Shown in pieces: positions 9,158 to 19,051 of a DNA stretch of 64,000 nucleotides; within the stretch, counting starts at the first letter, position 1, and each line of letters starts with the position of its first letter. This stretch comes from Burkholderia sp. WSM2230 (GTDB taxonomy: Bacteria > Pseudomonadota > Gammaproteobacteria > Burkholderiales > Burkholderiaceae). The stretch is from positions 558,643 to 622,642 of the forward strand of contig NZ_AXAJ01000001.1 of assembly GCF_000472445.1 (NCBI RefSeq). The letters run 5' to 3'. A program made the position numbers and the translations under genes. The notes beneath the pieces were generated by a model. It was not told the origin of the DNA. It searched no databases and worked only from the letters and a program-made list of their open reading frames with translations.

Positions 9158-9178
9158 TTTCTGAGTGACACTCAGAAA
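9158..9178. promoter_or_regulatory. Perfect 21-bp palindrome, probable TetR operator
   Basis: Arms TTTCTGAGTG and CACTCAGAAA surround a single central A. It lies between the divergent TetR and ivd genes and 7 bp before a promoter-like TTGACG. Length and symmetry suit a TetR dimer site. A degenerate half-site (GACGCTTAG) follows within the promoter. Confidence 0.65.
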
Positions 9179-9184
9179 TACCTA

Positions 9185-9213
9185 TTGACGCTTAGGTAAA
9201 TCTGGCGTGAAAT
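9185..9213 (+). promoter_or_regulatory. Candidate sigma-70 promoter for the ivd-mcc operon
   Basis: TTGACG, 17-bp spacer, TGAAAT. It lies just downstream of the palindrome at 9158-9178, so a bound repressor would block it. The leader to the ivd start is about 135 bases. Moderate match only. Confidence 0.45.
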
Positions 9214-9355
9214 GCGCCTTGAACGTCGCGCGCCTCCTCTTGAGCCTGAGCACGCGGTCCTCGAGGCCGCCTCGCATGTTTCAGTCCATCTGGCCGCACA
9301 AGAAAATTCGCCGGCAGCCCGCTGCCGGCCGTCAATGAACCCTGGAGACACCGCA

Positions 9356-10537
9356 ATGAGCAACCTGCCCGGCTTGCAATTCCCACTCGGCGAAGAAATC
9401 GAAATGCTGCGCGACAGCATTGCGGGGTTCGCTGCGAAAGAAATCGCGCCGCGTGCCGCCGAAGTCGATCGCACAGATCAGTTTCCCATGGACCTGTGGC
9501 GCAAATTCGGCGATCTGGGTGTGCTCGGCATGACGGTCTCCGAGGAATACGGCGGCGCGAACATGGGCTACACCGCGCATATGGTCGCGATGGAAGAAAT
9601 CTCGCGCGCGTCGGCCTCGGTCGGTCTTTCGTACGGCGCACATTCGAATCTGTGCGTGAACCAGATTCATCGCAACGGCACGGAGGCGCAAAAGCAGAAG
9701 TACTTGCCGAAGCTGGTATCCGGCGAACATGTGGGCGCGCTCGCCATGAGCGAGCCGAACGCCGGCTCGGACGTGGTCAGCATGAAGCTGCGCGCGGACA
9801 AAAAGGGTGACCGCTACGTGCTGAACGGCACGAAGATGTGGATCACCAACGGTCCGGATTGCGACACGCTGGTGGTCTACGCGAAGACCGACCCCGAAGC
9901 GAATTCGCGCGGCATTACCGCGTTTATCGTCGAAAAAGGCATGAAGGGTTTTTCGGTCGCGCAGAAGCTCGACAAGCTCGGCATGCGTGGTTCGCATACG
10001 GGCGAACTCGTATTCGAAGACGTCGAAGTGCCGGAAGAAAACATTCTCGGGCAGTTGAACGGCGGCGTGAAGGTGCTGATGAGCGGGCTCGACTACGAAC
10101 GCGCAGTGCTCGCGGGCGGCCCAACGGGCATCATGGTCGCGGTAATGGACGCGGTCGTGCCGTATATCCACGACCGCAAGCAGTTCGGCCAGTCGATCGG
10201 CGAATTCCAGCTGATTCAGGGCAAGGTCGCCGATCTGTACACAACGTTGCAGGCGTGCCGCGCGTATCTGTATGCAGTCGGCCGCCAGTTGGACACGCTC
10301 GGCAAGGAACACGTGCGCCAGGTTCGCAAGGACTGCGCGGGCGTGATTCTCTACACGGCCGAAAAAGCCACGTGGATGGCCGGCGAAGCAATCCAGATTC
10401 TCGGCGGCAATGGTTATATCAACGAGTATCCCGTTGGACGTCTGTGGCGCGACGCGAAGCTCTATGAAATCGGCGCAGGCACGAGCGAGATCCGCCGCAT
10501 GCTGATTGGCCGCGAACTCTTTGCCGAAACGATGTAA
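9356..10537 (+). CDS. ivd: Isovaleryl-CoA dehydrogenase
   Basis: 393 aa from the ATG at 9356 ([14 protein letters not shown]), preceded by GGAGA; the open frame extends further upstream but without similarity. Oxidises isovaleryl-CoA to 3-methylcrotonyl-CoA with FAD in leucine catabolism. Acyl-CoA dehydrogenase signatures are clear: [29 protein letters not shown] and the C-terminal [16 protein letters not shown]. The catalytic-glutamate region of isovaleryl-CoA dehydrogenases is seen as [12 protein letters not shown]. First gene of a four-gene operon with both methylcrotonyl-CoA carboxylase subunits. Confidence 0.95.
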   Translation: MSNLPGLQFPLGEEIEMLRDSIAGFAAKEIAPRAAEVDRTDQFPMDLWRKFGDLGVLGMTVSEEYGGANMGYTAHMVAMEEISRASASVGLSYGAHSNLCVNQIHRNGTEAQKQKYLPKLVSGEHVGALAMSEPNAGSDVVSMKLRADKKGDRYVLNGTKMWITNGPDCDTLVVYAKTDPEANSRGITAFIVEKGMKGFSVAQKLDKLGMRGSHTGELVFEDVEVPEENILGQLNGGVKVLMSGLDYERAVLAGGPTGIMVAVMDAVVPYIHDRKQFGQSIGEFQLIQGKVADLYTTLQACRAYLYAVGRQLDTLGKEHVRQVRKDCAGVILYTAEKATWMAGEAIQILGGNGYINEYPVGRLWRDAKLYEIGAGTSEIRRMLIGRELFAETM

Positions 10538-10565
10538 GCCGAGCGACAAACAGGAGAACGACGCG

Positions 10566-12173
10566 ATGCCCGTCATCGAATCCAGGCTGAATCCACGCTC
10601 CGACGACTTTCGCGCCAATGCCGCGGCGCTCGAAGCGTTGGTCGACGATCTTCGCGCGAAGGTCGAGAAACTCGCGCTGGGCGGCGGCGAGGCCGCGCGC
10701 GAGAAGCACACCGGGCGCGGCAAGCTGCTGCCGCGAGAGCGCATCGAGAAACTGCTCGATCCGGGCACACCGTTTCTCGAGTTCTCGCAACTCGCGGCCT
10801 ACGGCATGTACAACGACGACGCGCCGGGCGCGGGCGTCATCACCGGCATCGGCCGTATCGCGGGGCACGAGTGCGTGATCGTCTGCAACGATGCGACGGT
10901 CAAGGGCGGAACCTACTATCCGATCACGGTCAAGAAGCATGTGCGCGCGCAGGAAATCGCCGCGGAAAACCGCTTGCCGTGCGTGTATCTCGTCGACTCG
11001 GGCGGCGCGAACCTGCCGAATCAGGACGACGTGTTTCCCGACCGCGATCACTTCGGCCGCATCTTCTACAACCAGGCGAATCTGTCGGCAGCGGGCATTC
11101 CGCAGATCGCCGTCGTGATGGGCTCGTGCACCGCGGGCGGCGCCTATGTGCCGGCCATGAGCGACGAGTCGATCATCGTAAAGAACCAGGGCACCATTTT
11201 TCTCGGCGGCCCGCCGCTCGTGAAAGCCGCAACCGGCGAAGTGGTGAGCGCTGAAGATCTTGGCGGCGGTGATGTGCACACGCGCCTCTCGGGCGTGGTG
11301 GATCACCTCGCGCAGAACGACGCACATGCATTGGCAATTGCGCGCAGCATCGTCGGCAATCTGAATCGCACAAAGCATGTGCCGGTCGTGTTGCAGGCGC
11401 CGAAGCCGCCGCGCTACGACGTAAAGAGCATGTACGGCGTGATTCCCGTGGATACGCGAAAGCCGTTCGACATTCGCGAGGTGATTGCACGCATCGTCGA
11501 CGACTCTGCGTTCGACGAATTCAAGGCACGCTACGGCACCACGCTTGTGTGCGGCTTCGCGCATATCTGGGGCCATCCGGTCGGCATCATTGCAAACAAC
11601 GGCATTCTGTTTTCGGAGTCCGCGCTCAAGGGCACGCATTTCATTGAACTGTGCTGCCAGCGCAAGATTCCGCTCGTCTTTCTGCAGAACATCACCGGCT
11701 TCATGGTGGGCCGCAAGTACGAAAACGAAGGCATCGCGCGTAACGGCGCGAAGATGGTGACGGCTGTGGCGACGGCAAAGGTGCCGAAGTTCACGGTGAT
11801 CATCGGCGGGTCGTTCGGTGCGGGCAATTACGGCATGTGCGGCCGCGCGTATTCGCCGCGCTTCCTGTGGATGTGGCCGAATGCACGCATCTCGGTGATG
11901 GGCGGCGAGCAGGCGGCATCGGTGCTTGCCACCGTGAGGCGCGACGGCATCGAGAGCCGCGGCGGTTCATGGAGCGCGGAGGAAGAAGAGGCCTTCAAAC
12001 AGCCGATTCGCGAGCAATACGAATATCAGGGGCATCCATACTATGCAAGCGCGCGTCTATGGGACGACGGCGTGATCGACCCGGCGCAAACGCGCGACGT
12101 GCTCGGCCTCGGTTTGTCGGCCGCGATGAATGCGCCGATTGAAGACACGCGCTTCGGCGTGTTCCGGATGTGA
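10566..12173 (+). CDS. mccB: Methylcrotonoyl-CoA carboxylase, carboxyltransferase (beta) subunit
   Basis: 535 aa from the ATG at 10566, with AGGAG ribosome site; 28 bp after ivd. Transfers the carboxyl group from biotin to 3-methylcrotonyl-CoA. Motifs of acyl-CoA carboxyltransferases are present: [49 protein letters not shown] and [15 protein letters not shown]. The length equals that of the family. Works as a complex with MccA encoded two genes downstream. Confidence 0.96.
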   Translation: MPVIESRLNPRSDDFRANAAALEALVDDLRAKVEKLALGGGEAAREKHTGRGKLLPRERIEKLLDPGTPFLEFSQLAAYGMYNDDAPGAGVITGIGRIAGHECVIVCNDATVKGGTYYPITVKKHVRAQEIAAENRLPCVYLVDSGGANLPNQDDVFPDRDHFGRIFYNQANLSAAGIPQIAVVMGSCTAGGAYVPAMSDESIIVKNQGTIFLGGPPLVKAATGEVVSAEDLGGGDVHTRLSGVVDHLAQNDAHALAIARSIVGNLNRTKHVPVVLQAPKPPRYDVKSMYGVIPVDTRKPFDIREVIARIVDDSAFDEFKARYGTTLVCGFAHIWGHPVGIIANNGILFSESALKGTHFIELCCQRKIPLVFLQNITGFMVGRKYENEGIARNGAKMVTAVATAKVPKFTVIIGGSFGAGNYGMCGRAYSPRFLWMWPNARISVMGGEQAASVLATVRRDGIESRGGSWSAEEEEAFKQPIREQYEYQGHPYYASARLWDDGVIDPAQTRDVLGLGLSAAMNAPIEDTRFGVFRM

Positions 12174-12201
12174 CACAGCGCGACGCATGGGAGCCGCCAC
12201 G

Positions 12202-12987
12202 ATGCAATACGAAACAGTCAACGTAGAAATCGAGGGATATGTCGCGACGATCACGCTGAATCGCCCGGATGTGCGCAACGCATTCAACGAAACCATGATC
12301 GCCGAGGTCACGTCGGCCTTCACGGCGCTGAATACGCACGAGGGCGTCCGCGCGGTCGTGCTCGCCGCGAACGGCAAGGCGTTCTGCGCCGGCGCCGATC
12401 TGAACTGGATGAAGAAAATGGCCGGTTACTCGGACGACGAGAACCGCGCCGACGCGATGTTGCTCGCCAACATGCTGTCGTCCATCTATCGCTGCAACAA
12501 GCCGGTGATCGCACGCGTGAACGGCGATGCCTACGCGGGCGGCATGGGCCTGATTTCCGCTTGCGACATCGTGGTGGCGGTGGAAAGCGCGCGCTTCTGT
12601 CTTTCGGAGGCGCGCCTCGGCCTGATTCCGGCGACCATCGCGCCCTACGTGATACGCGCGCTGGGCGAGCAGGCGTCGCGCCGCTATTTCATCACCGCGG
12701 AGCAGTTCGATTGCGCCACCGCGTTGCGCCTCGGGCTCGTCAGCGAAGCGGTCAGCGCGGAGCAACTCGACGCCACCGTTCAGCAGATCGCGCAAACGCT
12801 GTGCGCGAACGGTCCACAGGCGGTGCGCGCGTGCAAGCAGCTCGTGCAGGACATGGCCGGGCGCGAGTTGAACCACGCATTGATAGAAGATACGGCAGCG
12901 CGCATCGCGCGTACGCGAGCGGGCGCGGAAGGCCGCGAAGGCGTCGCGTCGTTCCTCGAGAAACGTGCGCCGGCCTGGCGCGACTGA
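12202..12987 (+). CDS. Methylglutaconyl-CoA hydratase (enoyl-CoA hydratase family)
   Basis: 261 aa from the ATG at 12202, with GGGAG eight bases upstream; an ATG at 12187 is the alternative. Crotonase-fold motifs: AFCAGADLNWMKKM, GDAYAGGMGLISACDIVVA and SEARLGLIPATIAPYV, where the acidic residues expected in hydratases are conserved. Its place between the two carboxylase subunits fits the hydration of 3-methylglutaconyl-CoA to HMG-CoA (LiuC/AuhA role). No HMG-CoA lyase follows in the window, unlike many liu clusters. Confidence 0.88.
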   Translation: MQYETVNVEIEGYVATITLNRPDVRNAFNETMIAEVTSAFTALNTHEGVRAVVLAANGKAFCAGADLNWMKKMAGYSDDENRADAMLLANMLSSIYRCNKPVIARVNGDAYAGGMGLISACDIVVAVESARFCLSEARLGLIPATIAPYVIRALGEQASRRYFITAEQFDCATALRLGLVSEAVSAEQLDATVQQIAQTLCANGPQAVRACKQLVQDMAGRELNHALIEDTAARIARTRAGAEGREGVASFLEKRAPAWRD

Positions 12988-13059
12988 AGTGCGGCTCACT
13001 AACAACGCGAGGCGCCGGCGGGCGTTCACCAGAACAATATCCTGAGATCGAGACAACTC

Positions 13060-15087
13060 ATGTTTAACAAGATCCTGATTGCCAACCGGGGCGAAATTGC
13101 GTGCCGCGTCGCGGCAACCTGCAAGCGGCTCGGCATTGCGAGCGTCGCTGTCTACTCGGACGCCGACGCCAATGCCAAGCACGTAAGCGCGTGCGATGAA
13201 GCGGTGCATATCGGCGGCGCGACCGCCGCGGAAAGTTACTTGCGTGTCGAACGCATTATCGAAGCGGCACGCGCGAGCGGCGCGCAGGCAGTGCATCCGG
13301 GCTACGGCTTTCTGTCGGAAAACGAAGACTTCGCGCGGGCATGTGAAGCGGCGGGCGTCGTGTTCATCGGACCGCCGGTCGAAGCGATCGCGGCAATGGG
13401 ATCGAAAGCCGCCGCCAAAGCGCTGATGCATGCGGCTTCCGTGCCGCTCGTGCCCGGCTATCACGGCGACGATCAGAACCCCGAACTATTGCAGCGCGAG
13501 GCCGATGCGATCGGCTACCCGGTTCTTCTGAAGGCTAGCGCGGGCGGCGGCGGCAAGGGCATGCGTGTCGTTGAGCGCAGCGCGGACTTCGCTGCGGCGC
13601 TCGCCTCGTGCAAGCGCGAGGCGGCAAGCAGCTTCGGCAACGACCGCGTGCTGATCGAAAAATATCTGACGCGGCCGCGCCACGTCGAAGTGCAGGTTTT
13701 CGCGGATCGCCGCGGTGGCGCCGTTTATCTGTTCGACCGCGACTGCTCGGTGCAGCGTCGCCATCAGAAGGTGCTGGAAGAGGCGCCCGCGCCGGGATTG
13801 TCGGCGGAAATAAAGCGTGAAATGGGCGAGGCGGCGGTTGCCGCCGCGCGCGCGGTGAATTATGTCGGAGCCGGCACCGTCGAGTTCATCATGACGGCCA
13901 CCGGCGAGTTCTATTTCATGGAGATGAACACGCGCCTGCAAGTCGAGCATCCCGTCACGGAGATGGTGACCGGTCAGGACCTGGTGGAATGGCAACTGCG
14001 TGTGGCCGCCGGCGAGCCGTTGCCGCTCACACAAGACCAACTCGCAATTGACGGCCACGCAATCGAGGCGCGCATTTATGCCGAGCATCCGGCGCGCGGC
14101 TTCTTGCCGTCGACGGGCACGCTCAAGCATTTGCGCATGCCTGAAGGCGTGGAATTCGTGATCGATGCCGCCGGTCTCGGTGAGCCGGGTCGCAAGGCGC
14201 CTGTACGTATCGACAGCGGCGTGCGCGAAGGCGACACCATCACGCCGTTCTACGATCCGATGATCGCCAAGCTGATCGTGCACGGCGCGACGCGAGAAGA
14301 AGCTTTGGCACGAATGAGCCGCGCGCTGCATGCATGCGAAGTGGTGGGGCCGCATACGAATGTGGAGTTTTTGCAGCGTATTGTCGAAAGCGAGCCGTTT
14401 GCGAGCGGCGATCTGGACACCGGTCTGATCGAACGGCATCACGACGCATTGTTCGCGCCGGTGAAAAAGCCCTTCAAGGAAGCGCTCGCGCTGGCGTGCG
14501 CGGCGCTGCTGACGCGCGAGGGCGGCACCGCGCACGGCGCATCGCCGTGGGACGCGCTGTCGCACTGGCGTCTGAACGGCGGCTACAAGCAGACGCTAGG
14601 CTGGCGCGATGTGGAAGACGACAGCGCATTCACAGTCACGTTCGCGCGCGACGGCGGCGTGCAAACTCTCGAACACGACGGCCTGCGTGAAGGCTTCACG
14701 TGGTCGGGCGGCTCGGGCTTGCACGAATACCGCGCGACGATCGGCGATGCGCGGGCCACGGGCCGCGTGTTTGTCGACGGCGACACATTTCATGTGTTCT
14801 GCCTCGGCCACGCGCTGGCCTTCGAGTGGCAGAACCTGCTTGCGCACGCGGCGGATGCCGAACATGGCGAAGGCCGCCTGACCGCGCCGATGCCGGGCAA
14901 GGTGATCGCGGTGCTGGTGGAGCCGGGCACGGTGGTGGAGAAGGGCGCGCCGCTCATCGTAATGGAAGCGATGAAGATGGAGCACACCATAGGCGCGCCG
15001 GCGGCCGGCACGGTTTCCGAAGTGCTGTATGCGGTCGGCGACCAGGTTGCCGACGGCGCGCAGCTGCTCGTGCTGGACGTGCAATAA
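13060..15087 (+). CDS. mccA: Methylcrotonoyl-CoA carboxylase, biotin-containing (alpha) subunit
   Basis: 675 aa. Biotin carboxylase domain (residues about 1-450) starts FNKILIANRGEIACRVA and has the ATP-grasp glycine loop (ASAGGGGKGM) and EMNTRLQVEHPVTEMVTG. The C-terminal biotinyl domain carries EAMKMEH with the biotinylated Lys near residue 639. It carboxylates biotin with bicarbonate and ATP. Last gene of the operon; the next gene is on the other strand. Confidence 0.96.
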   Translation: MFNKILIANRGEIACRVAATCKRLGIASVAVYSDADANAKHVSACDEAVHIGGATAAESYLRVERIIEAARASGAQAVHPGYGFLSENEDFARACEAAGVVFIGPPVEAIAAMGSKAAAKALMHAASVPLVPGYHGDDQNPELLQREADAIGYPVLLKASAGGGGKGMRVVERSADFAAALASCKREAASSFGNDRVLIEKYLTRPRHVEVQVFADRRGGAVYLFDRDCSVQRRHQKVLEEAPAPGLSAEIKREMGEAAVAAARAVNYVGAGTVEFIMTATGEFYFMEMNTRLQVEHPVTEMVTGQDLVEWQLRVAAGEPLPLTQDQLAIDGHAIEARIYAEHPARGFLPSTGTLKHLRMPEGVEFVIDAAGLGEPGRKAPVRIDSGVREGDTITPFYDPMIAKLIVHGATREEALARMSRALHACEVVGPHTNVEFLQRIVESEPFASGDLDTGLIERHHDALFAPVKKPFKEALALACAALLTREGGTAHGASPWDALSHWRLNGGYKQTLGWRDVEDDSAFTVTFARDGGVQTLEHDGLREGFTWSGGSGLHEYRATIGDARATGRVFVDGDTFHVFCLGHALAFEWQNLLAHAADAEHGEGRLTAPMPGKVIAVLVEPGTVVEKGAPLIVMEAMKMEHTIGAPAAGTVSEVLYAVGDQVADGAQLLVLDVQ

Positions 15088-15140
15088 CGCTCGAACCAAT
15101 GCGCGGATAACGCGCGCATAACGCGCGAATTGAGGCGCGC

Positions 15141-15932
15141 TCAACCGAGCCGCGTATAGCCGACCGCGCGCGCCTCGTTTTCGAGCTGAGCGATGCGCTC
15201 GTAGTCTGCCAGCGGCAACGCAGAAAACCCCTGCAAACGCAGGCGTTCTGCACGCTCTGGATGCTGCGCGAGCGCTGCGCTCAGCGCCTCGCGCAGTGCT
15301 TCCACTGTGGCAGCGGGCACCGTGCCCGAGGCGATCAAAGGCAAGCCCGGCGATGCCGCTGTCATGCCAATGCGGCGAACGCGCCGCGCAAGTTCCGGCA
15401 TTTCATCGCACACAAAAGCGAACGTCACGCAATCTATCGCCGCGACGTCCGCGCGATTGTCCGCAACCGCCTGCAACGATCCGACATGCGAGCCGGTGCG
15501 CAGCGCGGCGCGGAAAAATGCGCCTTCACGCGCGTGCGGCGCGACCGCGTGGCGCAGCGCGTTCATGCCGCTATTCGAATCGTCCTGATTGTAGGCAACG
15601 CGTGCGCCGCGGCATGAAGCGAGTGTATCGAACGGCGCGTCCGCGCGCGTGACGAGCACGCTCGCGTAATGTGCGCCCTCGCAGCCGGGAGCGTCGAAAC
15701 GCGGCGTCGCGATCAACTGCACCTGTTCGCGCAGACCATGCATTAGCGGAAAGCCGCAGGTTTGCGACATCAGCAGATTCGGCCGGCGCCAGAAGCCGTG
15801 CAGTTCTTCGTCCGGCTCGACGATGCGGCACGCCGGCTTGACCATGCTCAGCACGTCCGCAAGCCACGCACGCCATTCGCTTTCGAGCGAGGGCGTGACG
15901 TTGTACATCGGCAGGGCGGCGATCCAGGTCAT
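15141..15932 (-). CDS. PhnD-like phosphate/phosphonate-type substrate-binding protein
   Basis: 263 aa. The sequence IAALPMYNVTP at the start and LASCRGARVAYNQDDSNSG with LRTGSHVGSLQAVADNRADVAA are typical of PhnD/SsuA-like periplasmic binding folds. No signal peptide is visible, so it may act in the cytoplasm or the true start may be missed. No transporter genes accompany it. It faces mccA with only 53 bp between the stops. Function beyond ligand binding is not predictable. Confidence 0.75.
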   Translation of the reverse strand: MTWIAALPMYNVTPSLESEWRAWLADVLSMVKPACRIVEPDEELHGFWRRPNLLMSQTCGFPLMHGLREQVQLIATPRFDAPGCEGAHYASVLVTRADAPFDTLASCRGARVAYNQDDSNSGMNALRHAVAPHAREGAFFRAALRTGSHVGSLQAVADNRADVAAIDCVTFAFVCDEMPELARRVRRIGMTAASPGLPLIASGTVPAATVEALREALSAALAQHPERAERLRLQGFSALPLADYERIAQLENEARAVGYTRLG

Positions 15933-15962
15933 GATGCGAGGCTTGCATGTCTAATGGGCAGA

Positions 15963-16241
15963 CTAATGCATGATCATACGGAATTCGTCGACGCCTAGCC
16001 GCACCGGCTCGGTCGGATGGAACGTCCACTTGCGCGCGGCCACCGTGAGAATCTCGCTTTGTGCGCCCTCGAACGCGAGCAACAGGTCTTTTTTGCGGGC
16101 GCTCGCCGCCCCGCAATAGGTGATGAGCGCGTCCGCGCTGACCTCGAAAATCTGTGCGCGGTCGTCGCAGCACACCCTGAACGCGACCGTTGCGCACTCC
16201 GTCACGCAGGGCCGGAACCCTTCGTCCACATAGACCGACAT
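15963..16241 (-). CDS. Small DUF1488-like protein
   Basis: 92 aa from the ATG at 16241 (MSVYVDEGF), with AAGGAGG upstream (complement of CCTCCTTT at 16246-16253). The pattern of a short beta-rich region, a conserved ITYCGA and an 'AFEGAQSEILTVAARKW' helix resembles DUF1488 proteins, small cytoplasmic proteins of unknown role common in Burkholderia. A further upstream ATG exists at 16319 but the ribosome site favours 16241. Confidence 0.6.
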   Translation of the reverse strand: MSVYVDEGFRPCVTECATVAFRVCCDDRAQIFEVSADALITYCGAASARKKDLLLAFEGAQSEILTVAARKWTFHPTEPVRLGVDEFRMIMH

Positions 16242-16484
16242 GGCGACCTCCTTTCGCGCGCGCGCCTGAGTCGTCAGCATGACAAACTGAAAGCCGCCGG
16301 TATGTGGGAGAGCCAGCATTCGCGAGAAATTGGCAGAGCACGCGCGGCCGCACGCCGCGGCGATGGTTTGCGCGAGACAAAATTTTGTAACCGAAGCGGC
16401 TTTTCTACCCGGTGCTCGACGGTTCGGGTCACGAGGCGGTGCCTACACTTGCCCTTGTTCTGAACCATCAAGACGGGAAGAAAG

Positions 16485-16673
16485 ATGACCGAGACCAGTC
16501 AATTCAACAATGCGGTGCCTCGCAGAGCCCGGCAGTTTGCGCTCGCCGCCGCGGTGGTGGTGATGTTCAGTTTGCAGGGATGCGCGACTTCGCTCGAGAC
16601 TTTCGGTCTTGGCGCGGGCGTTGGAATTGTCGGCGCATTCAGCCTGCTCGGTTGCGCAATAGGGTGCCATTGA
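16485..16673 (+). CDS. Small lipoprotein
   Basis: 62 aa with GGAAGAA ribosome site. After a basic N-terminus (PRRAR) a hydrophobic stretch ends in a lipobox (SLQGC, Cys33), so the mature protein would be about 30 residues, Gly-rich (GLGAGVGIVG) with two further cysteines. Such tiny glycine-rich lipoproteins occur in Burkholderia; role unknown. Position upstream of the porin gene may be coincidental. Confidence 0.6.
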   Translation: MTETSQFNNAVPRRARQFALAAAVVVMFSLQGCATSLETFGLGAGVGIVGAFSLLGCAIGCH

Positions 16674-16810
16674 AACGGACAGAGGCGCCAATTCCTTTCC
16701 GGGTATGTGAAATAACAATAGATGGAAATTCTGATTAATAGTTTGAAATAGAAAGGCTATGTAAAGCGAATCTGAAAAACATTCGGCAAGGAAACTCAAT
16801 CGCCCGCCGC

Positions 16811-16840
16811 TTGACTTCGCGCCGTTGCGCTGGCTAAATC
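16811..16840 (+). promoter_or_regulatory. Candidate promoter of a porin leader or small RNA
   Basis: TTGACT, 18-bp spacer, TAAATC in the 382-bp gene-free stretch before the porin. A strong hairpin terminator follows 60 bases later, which makes a short transcript likely if this promoter is real. Confidence 0.45.
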
Positions 16841-16846
16841 CACCGC

Positions 16847-16934
16847 GTTCGGTTCTTTCTTGATGCCTCCACGCAGGGAAAGTCGTTGCGCCGGACTCGG
16901 GGCTATGTGTTCGCACATAGCCCTTAATTATTTT
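16847..16934 (+). ncRNA. Candidate short transcript (small RNA) of about 90 nt
   Basis: Bounded by the promoter-like boxes at 16811-16840 and a hairpin terminator at 16900-16934. No reading frame of interest inside. This may be a small RNA or an attenuated leader of the porin gene. Inferred from the promoter-terminator pair only; the 5' end is approximate. Confidence 0.35.
16900..16934 (+). terminator. Hairpin with TTCG tetraloop and T-rich tail
   Basis: Perfect 10-bp stem GGGCTATGTG / CACATAGCCC closed by TTCG and followed by TTAATTATTTT. An unusually good intrinsic terminator for this GC-rich genome. It precedes the porin promoter, so it ends an upstream transcript or acts as an attenuator. 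Confidence 0.7.
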
Positions 16935-16984
16935 GAGCATTAATTGGTAATAATTGGCTGTGTGGCGATTTGCAAACGCCTTTA

Positions 16985-17012
16985 TTGAATTTTTTAATGA
17001 TCAATGTATGCT
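16985..17012 (+). promoter_or_regulatory. Candidate porin promoter
   Basis: TTGAAT, 16-bp spacer, TATGCT in an AT-rich stretch about 45 bp before the porin start. This is the best sigma-70 match near the gene. Confidence 0.5.
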
Positions 17013-17055
17013 GCGCATCCCTAAGGTCTTTTTAAACGCGAATAAAGGAACAAGG

Positions 17056-18207
17056 ATGAAAAAAACAGCATTGACTTCGGCGTCTCTCGCGCTGCTGGTA
17101 GCGGCGGGGTCCGCGCATGCACAGAACAGCGTGACGTTGTATGGCGTGATCGACGCCGGCATCGGCTATGTGCATAACGCCAGTTCGAGCAGCAATCTCG
17201 CTGGCATGCTCAACGGCAATCTGAGCGGCGACCGCTGGGGCCTGAAGGGACAGGAAGATCTGGGCGGCGGCCTGAAGGCAATCTTCACGTTGGAAAACGG
17301 CTTCGACGTCGGCACCGGCAAGCTCGGGCAGGGCTCGCGCGAATTCGGCCGCCAGGCATTTGTCGGCCTGACGGGCGCTACGTGGGGCACGGTCACGGCC
17401 GGCCGCCAGTACGACCCGATCACGGACATGGTGCAAGGCGTCACGGCCGACAACTTCTTCGGCTCCGCATTCGCAACACCGGGCGACGTCGACAACAACG
17501 ACAACAGCGCGCGCGTGTCGAACGCAGTCAAGTACGTGTCGCCGAATTACGCCGGCCTGCAATTCGAAGCGCTGTATGCATTCAGCGGCGTCGCGGGTCA
17601 GGCGGGCCAGGGCTATACGTACAGCGGCGCCGTGTCGTACTCGAACGGTCCGTTCTCGCTGGCGGGCGGCTACCTGCGCGCGACCAACGCATCGGCTACG
17701 GCCGCGCGTACGAGCTGGGCGAGCAGCACGACTGATTCGATCTTCGACAGCCACATCAACGACGGCTACGTCACGGCGAAATCGGTCAGCATCGCCCAGA
17801 TCGGCGGCCAGTATGTGGTTGGTCCGGTCACGCTGGGCGCTTCGTATAGCAACACGCAATTGAAGAGCGACGGCTCGTCCACCTTCACGGGCACCGAGAA
17901 GTACAACAGCGGCAAGGCCTTCGTTGCCTATCAGGCGACGCCGGCACTGGTCGCGGGCCTGGGCTATGCGTACACCGCTGCATCGGGTGACACGTCGGCG
18001 CATTATCACCAGTTCAGCCTGGGTGCCGACTACAGCATCTCGAAGCGCACGGACTTCTACGCAGTTGCGGCTTACCAGCATGCGAGCGGCACGCAGCGTC
18101 TCGCGGATGGCACGACGCAGGACGCGCAGGCTTCGATCGGCTCGTATGGCTACAACGGTACCGATTCGCAAGCACTTGCAATCGTGGGCATCCGTCACAA
18201 GTTCTGA
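17056..18207 (+). CDS. Outer-membrane porin, Burkholderia type (Gram-negative porin family)
   Basis: 383 aa from the ATG at 17056 with AAAGGAACAAGG upstream. Signal peptide MKKTALTSASLALLVAAGSAHA, split at AHA-QNSVTLYGVIDAGIGY, the standard opening of OmpC-like porins of this order. Contains GLKGQEDLGGGLKAIFTLENGFD and ends in KF with the terminal aromatic needed for outer-membrane insertion. Forms a trimeric 16-strand beta-barrel for small solutes. Single gene with its own terminator. Confidence 0.94.
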   Translation: MKKTALTSASLALLVAAGSAHAQNSVTLYGVIDAGIGYVHNASSSSNLAGMLNGNLSGDRWGLKGQEDLGGGLKAIFTLENGFDVGTGKLGQGSREFGRQAFVGLTGATWGTVTAGRQYDPITDMVQGVTADNFFGSAFATPGDVDNNDNSARVSNAVKYVSPNYAGLQFEALYAFSGVAGQAGQGYTYSGAVSYSNGPFSLAGGYLRATNASATAARTSWASSTTDSIFDSHINDGYVTAKSVSIAQIGGQYVVGPVTLGASYSNTQLKSDGSSTFTGTEKYNSGKAFVAYQATPALVAGLGYAYTAASGDTSAHYHQFSLGADYSISKRTDFYAVAAYQHASGTQRLADGTTQDAQASIGSYGYNGTDSQALAIVGIRHKF

Positions 18208-18260
18208 TGCGACCAGTTCTGCTGTAGCTGCTGGCAAACGGATTTGTCAGCAGTGGAAAG

Positions 18261-18296
18261 AAACGACCCGGACGCATGCGCCCGGGTCGTTTTCAT
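18261..18296 (+). terminator. Rho-independent terminator of the porin gene
   Basis: Stem AAACGACCCGG / CCGGGTCGTTT with a 10-base loop, T-run on the 3' side, 53 bp after the porin stop. The A-rich left arm makes it usable from the other strand too. Confidence 0.8.
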
Positions 18297-18310
18297 TGTG
18301 GCTACGAAAA

Positions 18311-19051
18311 CTACAACGCCGCATCCGCACTCAAGCGCTCATTTCGCGGCGCAAGCAGATCGGGCAACTGCGCGAACGACTCGATTGACGCGGCGCATTG
18401 CAACGCCGCTGCGCCATCTGGTCCGCCATAGCCATAGCTCACGATAAACACTGGCATGCCCGCTGCGCGCGCCGCACAGACATCCACGGGCGAATCGCCG
18501 AGCAGAACGCTGCACTCGGTCTTTACGCCGAGCAGACGGCACGCATGCCACAGCGGTTGCGGCGCGGGCTTCATGCTGTCGATGGAATCGCCCGCGACCA
18601 GCACCTCCAGATAGCTCGCAAGCCCTGTCATGCGCAGCAGCGGCGCGGCCAGCGCCTCGGGTTTGTTGGTGACGCACGCGAGCCGGTAGCCGAGCCGCCG
18701 AAGCTCGCGAAGACCGGCGAGCACATCAGGATAGACGTGGCCGAAGCGCCCATTCGTTTCTTCATAGTGCCGATGAAATACCGCGAGCGCGGCTTCGCTG
18801 TTCACCTGTTCATCCAGTGTCGCCGCTTCTAGCGTGCGCCTGACCAGATTCGGCACGCCCTTGCCGATAAACCCGCTGACCGTGTCGAAGGGCAACGGCG
18901 CGTGGCCGAAATCGGCCAGCATGCGGCTCGCCGCTTCGACAATATCCGGCGCGGTGTGGACCATGGTGCCGTCAAGATCGATCAGCACAGCATGCGTTCG
19001 AGATCGCACCGACCCTTGCTCATGCGGCGAACCAGGCGGCTGCATGCTCAT
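18311..19051 (-). CDS. gph: Phosphoglycolate phosphatase (HAD family)
   Basis: 246 aa. HAD motif I is [16 protein letters not shown] near residues 23-38, motif [10 protein letters not shown], motif III with [17 protein letters not shown]. It removes phosphate from 2-phosphoglycolate, the product of RuBisCO oxygenation (CbbZ role) or of DNA repair. It overlaps the upstream HAD gene by ATGA, so the two are translationally coupled. Given the RuBisCO operon 24 kb away, a CbbZ role is likely but not proven. Confidence 0.85.
   Translation of the reverse strand: MSMQPPGSPHEQGSVRSRTHAVLIDLDGTMVHTAPDIVEAASRMLADFGHAPLPFDTVSGFIGKGVPNLVRRTLEAATLDEQVNSEAALAVFHRHYEETNGRFGHVYPDVLAGLRELRRLGYRLACVTNKPEALAAPLLRMTGLASYLEVLVAGDSIDSMKPAPQPLWHACRLLGVKTECSVLLGDSPVDVCAARAAGMPVFIVSYGYGGPDGAAALQCAASIESFAQLPDLLAPRNERLSADAAL

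Noticed and set aside
9332..10768. Long minus-strand frame opposite ivd
   Set aside because: Arg/His/Ala-rich shadow of a well-supported gene in high-GC DNA; no motif.
11995..13464. Long minus-strand frame opposite mccB, the hydratase and mccA
   Set aside because: Crosses three real genes and shows no domain; codon bias explains it.
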